From the NCBI RefSeq assembly GCF_002591895.1, contig NZ_NISX01000007.1:148207-212206 (forward strand): a DNA stretch of 64,000 bases, written 5' to 3'. The notes under the pieces are model-generated. The model was not told the DNA's origin. It saw nothing but the letters and a program-made list of their open reading frames with translations, and made no database searches. Within the stretch, counting starts at the first letter, position 1. Every line of letters starts with the position of its first letter. This DNA comes from Lacimicrobium alkaliphilum (GTDB taxonomy: Bacteria > Pseudomonadota > Gammaproteobacteria > Enterobacterales > Alteromonadaceae). Made by a program: the position numbers and the translations under genes. Below, piece after piece: positions 34,278 through 43,123 of the stretch.

Positions 34278-35687
34278 TTAATTACTGTTAAAGGAGGGGT
34301 CTGGAAGCTTCGGATGCAACTGGTTCAAGAGCCTCGCCAGCGTGAAAATTTCCTGTTCTTTATAGGGATGGCCGACGATCTGCAATGAGCTGGGTACGCC
34401 GTTGGCACAGACACCATTGGGCATAGATAATACAGGACACTGACCGAGCGTATTAAAGGGGTAGGTCATAAACCAGCCCTTATTAGCATCCACAGACCTG
34501 CCGCCAACACTGATCTTATCGCAGCTGTAGTCGAATTCTGCCGCTACATTGGTGGTGGCCAGTGTAGGGCAAAGTAACAGATCATAATCTTTAAACACCG
34601 ATGCCAGCGCGTCCCACATTCTGCAAACATGCAGATTGGCCTCGAAGATATCCTCAACACTGAGTTCAGCCACTTTATCCAGATACCAGCGCAGGTAAGA
34701 AGTCATTTTCGGGCGGTTTTGTGCAGTATCCAGGTTTTTCCTTAGAAACATCCCCATCAACGCCCGCTGGTGCACCTTAGCGGTTTGTATTACCTGTTCA
34801 TCCCAGTCCAGCTCCACCAGCTCTACCGCAACACCCGCCTGTTCCAGCAATTTTGCACTGTGGAGCAGATTGGCACGGATATCCTCTTCTACTGCGTAAA
34901 AACCCAGTTCTGGCGATATCGCCACCTTCAGAGAAGTCAGTGGCCGGTTATCCGGCAACGCATCGGGTACAAAAGAATGGGAGTCTCCCCATTGGCTGCC
35001 GCGAATAAAAGGATAGAGGTATTCCAGATCGGCCAGCTCACGGGTCAGTAAACCATGATGGCAGTAGGGATCAATATTAAAAGGCGCAATCTCAGCCACC
35101 TTTCCATGGGGCGGCTTGTAACCAAACAGGCCACAAAATGCGGCAGGAATACGCAGCGATCCACCAATATCGGTGCCATTGGCAAAACTGGCCATGCCCG
35201 AGGCCACCGCGATTGCCGACCCGCCTGATGAGCCACCGCAGGTGATGGCCGTATTCCAGGGATTGCGACTGACCCCCCAGATATCTGACCAGGTCACCGC
35301 AGCAGTGGAACATTCGGGCGTGGTGGTGCGGCCGTGAACAATGGCACCATTATCCATCAGCACCTGTGGCACAGGATCGGTCGTGGTGGCAACTGCGTCG
35401 GCCAGACAATAGCTGCCATTGGTGGTTATCTGGCCCTTTATATAGGTTTCATCCTTGATCGCTGCCGCCAGCCCGCTCAGCGGCTGGTAGTCACCGCGCT
35501 GATAAAGCTGCTCTGCAGCCTTGGCCTGCGCCAGTGCCTGTTCAGGAAACTGAAAAGCAAAGGCGTTCACCGACGAATTAACCTCGCGGATGCGCTGCTG
35601 ATAGCTGTGCATAAGCTCCGGTGGGGAAAGTTTTTTTTCCCGCATGCTGTTCAGCAGTTCGGTAACACTGAGCTGATAGGGCTGCAC
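34278..35687 (-). CDS. Amidase-signature family hydrolase
   Basis: 469 residues. The Ser-cisSer-Lys triad is visible: Lys in 'LAAAIKDETYIKGQ', cis-Ser in 'TCGGSSGGSAIAVASG', and the nucleophile Ser in 'GTDIGGSLRIPAAFCG'. The family cuts amides, including amino-acid amides and aryl acylamides. No signal peptide is seen, so it is cytoplasmic. It has its own terminator and lies next to the LysR gene of the peptide block, suggesting a role in the same catabolism. The exact substrate cannot be told. Confidence 0.9.
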   Translation of the reverse strand: MQPYQLSVTELLNSMREKKLSPPELMHSYQQRIREVNSSVNAFAFQFPEQALAQAKAAEQLYQRGDYQPLSGLAAAIKDETYIKGQITTNGSYCLADAVATTTDPVPQVLMDNGAIVHGRTTTPECSTAAVTWSDIWGVSRNPWNTAITCGGSSGGSAIAVASGMASFANGTDIGGSLRIPAAFCGLFGYKPPHGKVAEIAPFNIDPYCHHGLLTRELADLEYLYPFIRGSQWGDSHSFVPDALPDNRPLTSLKVAISPELGFYAVEEDIRANLLHSAKLLEQAGVAVELVELDWDEQVIQTAKVHQRALMGMFLRKNLDTAQNRPKMTSYLRWYLDKVAELSVEDIFEANLHVCRMWDALASVFKDYDLLLCPTLATTNVAAEFDYSCDKISVGGRSVDANKGWFMTYPFNTLGQCPVLSMPNGVCANGVPSSLQIVGHPYKEQEIFTLARLLNQLHPKLPDPSFNSN

Positions 35688-35821
35688 ACTTTCCCCCGTG
35701 AATAAGCTAAAGACCTATTATTAACGGCTATGGCCGATAAATTAAATTAATTACCATAGCTTCAACCTATTAAAACTGAAATCTGAGGGATAGCTCCGTC
35801 AGAGATTTGATTTATCAGGGT

Positions 35822-38170
35822 TCAGCCAAACAAGCCCATCTGCTGGCTGACCAGGGTATCAAAATCTTCGCCGACAAAGGGTAATATGCCTTCAGCCACG
35901 GGACGGATCTGACGCTCAATATAATGCTCGTAATCCAGTGGCGCATTCTGATATTCCACTGGTTGCGGCCCGTTAAGCGTAATCACATAGTGGATCCAGC
36001 CCTTGTGCTGATAGCGCAGCGGCTTGCCCAGTGTCTTATTCTGCTCATCTGCCAGCCGTGCGGCGCGCACATGGGGCGGAATATTCTTAACATAAGAGGT
36101 CAGGGGTTTACGTAGTCTTTTGCGATAAACCAGTTGCTCATCAAGCTCACCGGCTTTTACCTGTTCAATAAGCTCCCGAACAAAGGCCAGTACATCTTTG
36201 TCGGCAAACACCATTTCATACAACCGGGTCTGAAAATGTTTCGCCAGTGCGGTCCAGTCTGAACGCACTGACTCCAGGCCTTTAAAGACCAGTTTATCGC
36301 CCTTATCGGTGGCTTTAAGGCCTGCGTAGCGTTTTTTACTGCCCTGCTCAGAACCCCGGATAGTGGGCATAACAAAACGTTTGAAGTGACTCTCAAATTC
36401 AATTTCCAGAAAACACTCCAGATCCAGCTCTTCACGCAGCTTTCGCTGCCAGCGCTGATTGATCAGTTGCTCCAGTTGCCTGCCCTGTTCGGCGGCCTGC
36501 TGGTCAGTAGTGTCATCACCGAGCCACACAAAGGTGGAGTCGGTGTCGCCATAAATAACCTGGTGACCCTGCTCTTCTATCCAGCGCGCGGTGGTCTGCA
36601 TAATGTCGTGGCCACGCAGGGTAATAGAGCTGGCCAGACGGGTATCATAAAACCGGCAGCCACCTGAGCCCAGTACGCCGTAAAAAGAGTTCATCAGGAT
36701 CTTAATCGCCTGAGATCGGGCCGCGTCCTGCTGTTGTTTGGCTTCGTCCCGCTGCGCCCACAGGCTGGCAATAATCTCCGGTAAAAAATGCCGGGTACGA
36801 TGAAACACGGCACCACGAAAACCGGGTATGGCCTTATCGGGCTCCAGTAACCCTTCTGTTAACCCCATTGGATCGATCTTGAAAGTGCGGATAATCGAGG
36901 GGTACAGGCTCTTAAAATCCAGTACCAGAACCTGTTTATATAACCCCGGGTGCGACTCCATCACATAGCCACCAGGGCTGGCCAGGCCGCCGCCGGCGGG
37001 TAAATTCGGGGCAATATAGCCGGCACGATGTAAACGGGGCAGATACAGATTCGTAAAGGCGGCTACCGAACCGCCGCTACGATCCAGCTCCAGGCCGGTG
37101 AGGCGGCTGCGCAGAGTCAGAAAATCCAGCAGTCGGGTATGGCTGAAAATCTCCTCCACCAGCACACAGTCCTGCAGATTATATTCTGCCAGTTTGACCT
37201 TATTGTGCTGAAAATCATGCTCTATTGCGGCCAGACGATTGTCCACATCTTCTGTGGCCTTGCCTTTGCCTAACAGTTGTTGGCTAACATGTTCGAGACT
37301 AAAGCTGTCAAACTGATAGGTGGCGGTCTTCAGACCATCAATGCCGTCTATCACCACTCTTCCGGGCACCGTCACAAAGCCCTGATTGGTCTCCCGGCCA
37401 TCACGCCAGCTTGCAGCGCTGTTGCCACGGCCGAGCGACAGGGGCAACCTCAGACGAGCCGCCCTTTCAATCAGTAACTTAAAATCAAAATTCACCAGAT
37501 TCCAGCCGATAAAAAGATCCGGGTCATAGTCCTCTACGTTTGTGATCAGCGCCTGCAATAAGGCTTTCTCGTCGGCGACCCAGTGGATCCACTCAGGTCC
37601 GGATTGTACCGCTCCTATCATGATCACCAACCGATAATCAGGGGCAGACAAACCTACCGAAAACAACTGCCCCTGAGCACTGCATTCGATATCCAGCGAC
37701 AAGTACCGAAACTGTGGTTGATAATCGGCGCGTTTAACTCTGGCGTGCTCCACCAGAACATAGTCAGGGTACTGCCTGGTATTGCCGCTGAAACACAAGC
37801 TGCCACAAATAAAGCGCTCCATCAGATAGCGGTCAGCCAGACGAATATCATCTTCATAACAGACAACACCCTGTCCTTTGAGCAGATCTCTTGCCTGATA
37901 CGTCTGAGCGGGATTATCAAAATACAACGCACTAATGGGTTGCTGAGCAAATGTTTTCAGATTCAGGTCATTAATGCTGTGTTCAACACGGGCGTCACTG
38001 AGCATTCTGACCACGCTGCTACGTTGCTCCTGCCGGATAAAAAAACAACTTTTTTGAGGTTCAGTGATCAGCTTAACCGGGCCATCGACCGTGTTAAGCC
38101 ATAACATCAGGCTGGTTTTGCCGTCGGTTTCAACGATTTGGCGGGTAAGAACGAAGCCCTGTTGCGGCAT
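35822..38170 (-). CDS. polB: DNA polymerase II (family B)
   Basis: 782 residues, close to the E. coli enzyme length. The exonuclease domain shows 'LSLDIECSAQGQLFSVGLSA' (Asp-x-Glu), 'IGWNLVNFDFKLL' and 'YNLQDCVLVEEIF'. Polymerase motifs are 'VLDFKSLYPSIIRTFKIDP' (motif A), 'KILMNSFYGVLGS' (motif B) and 'YGDTDSTFVWLG' (motif C). It is a repair and translesion polymerase, usually under LexA control, but no good LexA box was seen in the short upstream gap. It is flanked by unrelated genes. Confidence 0.97.
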   Translation of the reverse strand: MPQQGFVLTRQIVETDGKTSLMLWLNTVDGPVKLITEPQKSCFFIRQEQRSSVVRMLSDARVEHSINDLNLKTFAQQPISALYFDNPAQTYQARDLLKGQGVVCYEDDIRLADRYLMERFICGSLCFSGNTRQYPDYVLVEHARVKRADYQPQFRYLSLDIECSAQGQLFSVGLSAPDYRLVIMIGAVQSGPEWIHWVADEKALLQALITNVEDYDPDLFIGWNLVNFDFKLLIERAARLRLPLSLGRGNSAASWRDGRETNQGFVTVPGRVVIDGIDGLKTATYQFDSFSLEHVSQQLLGKGKATEDVDNRLAAIEHDFQHNKVKLAEYNLQDCVLVEEIFSHTRLLDFLTLRSRLTGLELDRSGGSVAAFTNLYLPRLHRAGYIAPNLPAGGGLASPGGYVMESHPGLYKQVLVLDFKSLYPSIIRTFKIDPMGLTEGLLEPDKAIPGFRGAVFHRTRHFLPEIIASLWAQRDEAKQQQDAARSQAIKILMNSFYGVLGSGGCRFYDTRLASSITLRGHDIMQTTARWIEEQGHQVIYGDTDSTFVWLGDDTTDQQAAEQGRQLEQLINQRWQRKLREELDLECFLEIEFESHFKRFVMPTIRGSEQGSKKRYAGLKATDKGDKLVFKGLESVRSDWTALAKHFQTRLYEMVFADKDVLAFVRELIEQVKAGELDEQLVYRKRLRKPLTSYVKNIPPHVRAARLADEQNKTLGKPLRYQHKGWIHYVITLNGPQPVEYQNAPLDYEHYIERQIRPVAEGILPFVGEDFDTLVSQQMGLFG

Positions 38171-38474
38171 GGGTATTAATATTCAAAGACAAAACGCTGA
38201 CGACATCATATCAACTCAGGCCATCAATTGCTTACTTTACCAGACGGTGTAACGCGGGCTTAAGCCGCGCTATTGATTTCACAGGTCACTTCAAACAGAC
38301 ACCCCGCCCTAAATGTTTCGTAACACTGCTTTTTAGTTAAAGCTGGCGGGCGCCGGTCTCAAATAACCGTTCAGGCATTGCGCCGGAAAAAGTGAGGCTT
38401 GTAACAAGCGGCACCGACATCATCCGGCAGCCATGCTGGCAACTGTCAATGTGCCGCTGAACATACCAACCGGC
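38171..38474. other. Gap between polB and TauE/SafE genes
   Basis: It should hold the polB promoter on the right part. No strong hairpin, palindrome or small gene was recognised. Confidence 0.5.
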
Positions 38475-39176
38475 TTACATTACTATGGACAGAATGCCGG
38501 CACACAAAGCCACCAGCAAAATCATATAGCGAACGTGATACGCGTTGATCCGTTTGCTCAGATACCAGGACAGGGCCAGGCCGGCAAGCAAGGCCGGGAT
38601 TGATTGTAAGAACAGCAATAAATCGCTGTACCCTGCAATATTGGTGAGCCATAACAGACAAATACCAAATAGGTTGATATAGAGGAAAAACACACTCAGG
38701 TTAGCTTTGATTTCACTATGCTCAGCGTCCTGATACAACAATCCCATGGGTGCCCCCCCAGCAGAGGTGGTCGTTCCCATAAATCCGGAGAGGGCGCCAG
38801 CAACGAGGTTAGTACGCCGGTTAATAGCAGGCCGTACGCCCAACAAAGACAACAGCACGGCCAGAATAATTAGTACCCCAAATAACAGCGGATAATGTTC
38901 GGTATCCAGCCACCACATCAATACGCCTGCGGCTGACACCCCAATGGTACCGCCAACAATGGCAAAGCCGGTCAATCGGGTATCGATTGCTTCCCGATTG
39001 GTAATAGATATGAGCAGGGTCAGTAACAGTGCATTAAGAATCATCGGTGCCGGCACATACTCGGGGGCGATTAAAAACAGCAATGGCGCACAAAACAGCC
39101 CGAGGCCGAAACCCAGTAAACCTTGCAGGCAGGCGCCGCATAACAGCACCAGATTAATAAGCAGCAAATCTGACAA
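38475..39176 (-). CDS. TauE/SafE (TSUP) family permease
   Basis: 233 residues with about eight hydrophobic helices. The TSUP pattern is clear: 'GLLGFGLGLFCAPLLFLIAP' in the first repeat and 'GALSGFMGTTTSAGGAPMGL' in the second. Members export or import small anions such as sulfite, sulfoacetate or carboxylates. It follows the pentose dehydrogenase gene by about 120 bp on the same strand, so a role in passing sugar acids is possible but unproven. The start lies two bases downstream of a run of Asp/Leu codons without an obvious ribosome site. Confidence 0.85.
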   Translation of the reverse strand: MSDLLLINLVLLCGACLQGLLGFGLGLFCAPLLFLIAPEYVPAPMILNALLLTLLISITNREAIDTRLTGFAIVGGTIGVSAAGVLMWWLDTEHYPLLFGVLIILAVLLSLLGVRPAINRRTNLVAGALSGFMGTTTSAGGAPMGLLYQDAEHSEIKANLSVFFLYINLFGICLLWLTNIAGYSDLLLFLQSIPALLAGLALSWYLSKRINAYHVRYMILLVALCAGILSIVM

Positions 39177-39297
39177 TCAGCGCCCCGGTATCCTGAAAAC
39201 AATCACTATAAAATTACTATTATAATATAAAATACAAAATTAAAAATCCACACTAACCTGCTGTCAGGTTATATGTGCGATTGCTGACACACATCAA

Positions 39298-40077
39298 TCA
39301 GACCCATCCCCCGTCAACAATAATACTTTGCGACGTCAGCATGTTGCTGTCGTCCGCAGCAAGAAAGAGGGCGGTATTGACAATGTCATCAGGCACCAGC
39401 GTCTTCTTGATACACTGATGATGATGGATGTCTTTGACCGTATCGGCATCCAGCCACCGCGTGAGCTGACGTTCTGTCATCACCCAACCCGGGATCAGAC
39501 TGTTGACCCTGATATTATCTTCACCGTGACGGCCGGCCAGCGTGCGGGTCAGGCCTTCTATCGCGGCCTTAGCGGTAGTGTAAGCTGGCATACATCCCTG
39601 TTTAAGACGCCAGCTGATCGAACCAAGGTTAATGATACTGCCCCCACCAAGCCGCTGCATCTGCGGGATCACGGCCTGCGCAGCAAAGAAACAGGGGCGC
39701 AGGTTTACTGCCATGCGATCGTCCCAGTATTCAACGCTCAGCGTTTCAAGGTCATGACGGGTATCATCGGCAGCATTGTTGATCAGTACGCCGATATCGC
39801 CCTGCTCCCTGTAAATCTCTTCGATACAATCAACCAGACTGGCGATATTGCGAATATCGCAGGGGATAAAAACGGGGGTATGCGCCACCTTCCCGGCAAG
39901 CTTTTCACACAGACTCTGGCTGGGAGGTTCGGCAATATCCACAAAGGAGACCTGCGCACCTTGCTGGCTGAAGCGCTCCACCATATGGGCACCGATACCG
40001 GTGCCGCCACCGGTGATAAAAACCCGCTTATCCTTCAGACTGGGATAACGGGCAACGGAATCTGAAATTTGCAACAT
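39298..40077 (-). CDS. SDR pentose 1-dehydrogenase, XylB-like
   Basis: 259 residues of the short-chain dehydrogenase family: NAD site 'VFITGGGTGIGAHM', 'NNAADDTRH', catalytic Ser in 'INLGSISWRLKQ' and the pair Tyr-Thr-Thr-Ala-Lys. The start 'YPSLKDKRVFITGGG', the NAxxDxRH loop and 'GSIINLGSISW' are very like the D-xylose/L-arabinose dehydrogenase XylB of Caulobacter. In the arabinan setting the likely reaction is L-arabinose to L-arabinonolactone with NAD. It follows the GntR gene by 55 bp and is probably in the same operon. Later steps of an oxidative pentose pathway are not in the window. Confidence 0.8.
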   Translation of the reverse strand: MLQISDSVARYPSLKDKRVFITGGGTGIGAHMVERFSQQGAQVSFVDIAEPPSQSLCEKLAGKVAHTPVFIPCDIRNIASLVDCIEEIYREQGDIGVLINNAADDTRHDLETLSVEYWDDRMAVNLRPCFFAAQAVIPQMQRLGGGSIINLGSISWRLKQGCMPAYTTAKAAIEGLTRTLAGRHGEDNIRVNSLIPGWVMTERQLTRWLDADTVKDIHHHQCIKKTLVPDDIVNTALFLAADDSNMLTSQSIIVDGGWV

Positions 40078-40132
40078 ATTGCTTCCAACAAACAGAGATG
40101 TGTGATGAAAAACTCACCAAACAAAAGTGCAG

Positions 40133-40846
40133 TCAACTCTTACGCTGAATTTCCTGTTCGATAAAGCTCATGGCCTCATCAATCAGATAGGTCATCATAT
40201 TCTTAGCCCGCTCGGGCTGACGATTGCGAATGGCGGTATAGATCTTCCCATGATCCTCGGCCACACTCATATCATTACCCTTGGCTGGCGTAGTGTGCTG
40301 AATACTTACATCCAGGGCCGTACTGATAAACTCCCGCAACTGAAAGAAAAAACGGTTGCCACTGGCGTAAAGAATACTGGTGTGAAAACGCAAATCTGCG
40401 TCATGCATACTGGCCTGGGGGTCCGCTGCCGTCGTTTTCATATCATTGAGGGCATGTTCTATCTGGTCGATATCTTCATCCTTGCCGAATTCGGCGGCCA
40501 GCGCTGCCGCCTGGGGTTCAATAGCCAGGCGCATTTGCAGAAACTCACGCAGCACGTGTAATGAGGGGCTGCTGCTCAACAACCACTTCAGTACGCTGGT
40601 GTCGTATAAATTCCAGTTGGAAGGTTTTTCAACCCTGATTCCCTGGCGGGGTCTGGAGGAAATCAACCCCTTGGCAGCCAGCATCTTAACCGCTTCGCGA
40701 ATAGCGGTACGGCTAATGCCATACTCGTCACATAGTTGGGCCTCGGTGGGTAATCCCGACTCAATGCTGTACTCACCGGAAACGATTGCACGCCCCAGTT
40801 CATTAGTCACCCGCTGAGAGAGGTTAAGATTTTCAATACGTGCCAT
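40133..40846 (-). CDS. GntR/FCD-family regulator
   Basis: 237 residues. The N-terminal GntR winged helix has 'LGRAIVSGEYSIESGLPTEA', 'QLCDEYGISRTAIREAVKML' and 'AAKGLISSRPRQGIRVE'. An all-helical FCD effector domain follows ('REFLQMRLAIEPQAAALAAE', 'DADLRFHTSILYASGNRFF') with the Asp and His that bind metal and ligand. FCD regulators recognise short palindromes with GT and AC half-sites. TTGTATTACAA-like palindromes occur in several control regions of the arabinan locus, so this is the best candidate for its repressor. AGGAAC precedes the ATG. Confidence 0.9.
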   Translation of the reverse strand: MARIENLNLSQRVTNELGRAIVSGEYSIESGLPTEAQLCDEYGISRTAIREAVKMLAAKGLISSRPRQGIRVEKPSNWNLYDTSVLKWLLSSSPSLHVLREFLQMRLAIEPQAAALAAEFGKDEDIDQIEHALNDMKTTAADPQASMHDADLRFHTSILYASGNRFFFQLREFISTALDVSIQHTTPAKGNDMSVAEDHGKIYTAIRNRQPERAKNMMTYLIDEAMSFIEQEIQRKS

Positions 40847-40888
40847 GATAAGTTCCTAGGGCTTGTTTATCTTTTATATTCACCTCTG

Positions 40889-40984
40889 TTGAGGCAAAAA
40901 GTGTTTCAATCAAGGCGCAAGCGGCGTGGTTCAATCACCTAAACGAGCCGCGATTAACATAGAGTGAAGCATTTTTAGCCTCAA
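40889..40984. repeat. Inverted-repeat (foldback) element of about 96 bp
   Basis: Begins TTGAGGCAAAAAG and ends TTTTTAGCCTCAA, with arms of about 20 bp and a few mismatches. It looks like a small non-coding repeat of the foldback type. No second copy was seen in this window. Confidence 0.5.
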
Positions 40985-41355
40985 CCCGCAGGGCTGGGTC
41001 ATTTTTCCACCCAGCGGTGCTATATCCTCTACTGCACCGCATACCACCAGCAAAGCTGTTCAAATAGGTTCCCGATTTATTTGTCAGCCGCTTATTCAGC
41101 GCCCGCTAAGTTTACTCCTTCTGCCTTGCCGGATGAAAAAAGACCTCCAGCAGAGTGCGTCTATGAAAGATAAACCGGCCCTGATAGGTATCTTATTATA
41201 CTAACATAACTTTTTAGTATGTCTTTAGCCTGGTTTAACAGCAATTTATGCCTATAGTCGACCGTCCTGCAGGCGAACGCAAAGGTGCGGATGGTTACTC
41301 CATGGCAAATCACAGCACTTTTTTAACTCTGTTTTAACAATAAGCTTTTTTATTT

Positions 41356-41376
41356 TATAATTATATTATAATATTT
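41356..41376. promoter_or_regulatory. Possible GntR/FCD operator upstream of the symporter
   Basis: TATAATTATA-T-TATAATATTT, a weaker match to the TATTATTGTA palindrome found before other genes of the locus. It lies about 65 bp before the symporter start. Confidence 0.35.
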
Positions 41377-41441
41377 TTAATAATCGTTTATCTCACGCTT
41401 TGAGCCCCCTGGCTGGCTCAGGCTAAGGAACTGAATACCTG

Positions 41442-43070
41442 ATGGTTGAACTTAGTACCCTCGACTGGCTGGTGCTGGCCGGCTTCTTTTTATTACTTCT
41501 GGCTGTGGTGTATTTCTCCATGCGTCAGAAAGAAGAAGATACAGCCGATTATTTTCTGGCCGGGCGCAACGCGGGCTGGCTGGTCATTGGTGCCTCTATC
41601 TTCGCCTCAAATATCGGCTCTGAACATCTGGTTGGTCTTTCCGGCGCCGGCGCCCAGTCTGGTATGGCCATGGCACACTGGGAGCTGCAATCCTGGATAA
41701 TTCTGCTGCTTGGCTGGGTTTTCGTTCCCTTTTACTGGAGCAGCAAAGTCTACACCATGCCGGAATTTCTGGAGCGACGTTATAACTCTGCGTCACGCAC
41801 CTTTTTGTCGGTCATTTCACTGGTTAGCTATGTGCTGACCAAGGTCGCGGTCACCGTCTATGCCGGTGGTATCGCCTTTAAAACTATCCTCGGCATCGAC
41901 AGCATCTGGGGAATTGATTTTTTCTGGATCTCCGCCCTGGGCCTGGTAATCGTCACCGGTATCTACACGGTACTGGGTGGCATGAAAGCCATTATGTGGA
42001 CCTCCGTATTGCAGACCCCGGTGCTGATTATCGGCTCAGTGGTCATCCTGGTGGTAGGACTGGATAAAGTTGGTGGTTGGGCAGAAGTTGAACGTCTGAA
42101 CGATGCCAACATGCACCTTATTCGCTCGGCTTCCGATGCAGAATTCCCCTGGCCGGGGATTGTTTTCGGCTCATTTATTATCGGCTTCTGGTATTGGTGT
42201 ACCGATCAATACATCGTACAGCGGGTGCTGTCGGCCAAGAATATCAAAGCCGCGCGCCGCGGTACTATGTTCGCTGGTTATCTGAAACTATTGCCGGTAT
42301 TTATCTTTCTGGTGCCCGGAATGATCGCCTATGCCCTGCAGGCCAAGGGGATTATCAGCTACGACAGCGCCGATCAGGCGTTCCCGACACTGGTCTCTGA
42401 ATTATTGCCCGCAGGCGTCAAAGGGCTGGTGATTGGTGGTCTGGTGGCCGCCCTTATGAGCTCACTGGCCTCCCTGTTTAACTCCTCGGCGACCCTGTTT
42501 ACCATCGATTTCTACAAGAAGTTCAAACCCGAGTCCAGTGAAAAACATCTGCTTAAAGTCGGGCGCATGGCTACCATCGTCATCGTATTGCTGGGTATCC
42601 TGTGGATCCCGGTAATGAGCCTGATAGCCGATGTACTTTACGAATATCTGCAAAGCGTACAGTCCCTTATTGCCCCTGGTATTGCCGCCGTGTTCCTGCT
42701 TGGACTGATCAGCAAGCGCATAACCCCCAGTGCCGGTTTTATCGGCCTGGTGTCAGGCTTTGTGCTGGGCATGGTCAGACTGGTGCTGTTGCCATTTAAG
42801 GAGGATCTGCAAGGCAGCGCCTTCGCCTGGATCACCAATATGAACTGGCTGTATTACTGTATTCTGCTGTTTGTGGTGGTCACCGCTATCATGATACTGG
42901 TGAGTATGGTGACCCAGAGAGCCAGTGATGAAAAACTCAAAGGGCTGACCTTCTCCAGTCTGGGCAAGGAGAATATGCAGGCAATGATTAAGGATCTGGA
43001 TAAGTGGGACTATATCCATACCGTCGGTATTCTGGGGATTACCGCGTTGATCTATATCCGCTTCTGGTAG
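41442..43070 (+). CDS. Sodium/solute symporter, SGLT-like
   Basis: 542 residues with about 14 transmembrane helices. The sodium:solute symporter family is shown by 'TADYFLAGRNAGWLVIGASI', 'FASNIGSEHLVGLSGAGAQS', 'YTMPEFLERRYNS' and 'GLVIGGLVAALMSSLASLFN' in pattern, close to vibrio vSGLT. It should bring a monosaccharide, probably L-arabinose, into the cell with sodium. It diverges from the GntR gene. The C-terminal region with 'WDYIHTVGILGITALIYIRF' ends in a last helix. Confidence 0.9.
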   Translation: MVELSTLDWLVLAGFFLLLLAVVYFSMRQKEEDTADYFLAGRNAGWLVIGASIFASNIGSEHLVGLSGAGAQSGMAMAHWELQSWIILLLGWVFVPFYWSSKVYTMPEFLERRYNSASRTFLSVISLVSYVLTKVAVTVYAGGIAFKTILGIDSIWGIDFFWISALGLVIVTGIYTVLGGMKAIMWTSVLQTPVLIIGSVVILVVGLDKVGGWAEVERLNDANMHLIRSASDAEFPWPGIVFGSFIIGFWYWCTDQYIVQRVLSAKNIKAARRGTMFAGYLKLLPVFIFLVPGMIAYALQAKGIISYDSADQAFPTLVSELLPAGVKGLVIGGLVAALMSSLASLFNSSATLFTIDFYKKFKPESSEKHLLKVGRMATIVIVLLGILWIPVMSLIADVLYEYLQSVQSLIAPGIAAVFLLGLISKRITPSAGFIGLVSGFVLGMVRLVLLPFKEDLQGSAFAWITNMNWLYYCILLFVVVTAIMILVSMVTQRASDEKLKGLTFSSLGKENMQAMIKDLDKWDYIHTVGILGITALIYIRFW

Positions 43071-43094
43071 AAGGTTCTGGCAATATCAAAGAGC

Positions 43095-43115
43095 TCCGGA
43101 CAGGGATAGTCCGGA
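43095..43115 (+). terminator. Weak hairpin after the symporter gene
   Basis: TCCGGAC / GTCCGGA with a seven-base loop, 25 bp after the stop codon. The T-run is missing, so termination may be incomplete. Confidence 0.45.
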
Positions 43116-43123
43116 ATAAAGGC

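Larger units (their letters stand above)
40847..41441. other. Divergent control region of GntR and sugar symporter genes
   Basis: Nearly 600 bp without a gene. It holds the inverted-repeat element at 40889-40984, a hairpin GCTGGGT / ACCCAGC near 40990-41015, a small inverted repeat ATACTAA / TTAGTAT at 41198-41220, and an AT-rich operator-like palindrome at 41356. The last 100 bp before the symporter gene are strongly AT-rich. Confidence 0.5.

Noticed and set aside
35688..35821. Transfer RNA or small RNA gene between amidase and polB
   Set aside because: The 134-bp gap shows no cloverleaf, strong hairpin or terminator.
39218..39238. GntR/FCD operator upstream of the TauE/SafE gene
   Set aside because: AT-rich stretch with only one moderately matching arm; not distinguishable from ordinary promoter DNA.
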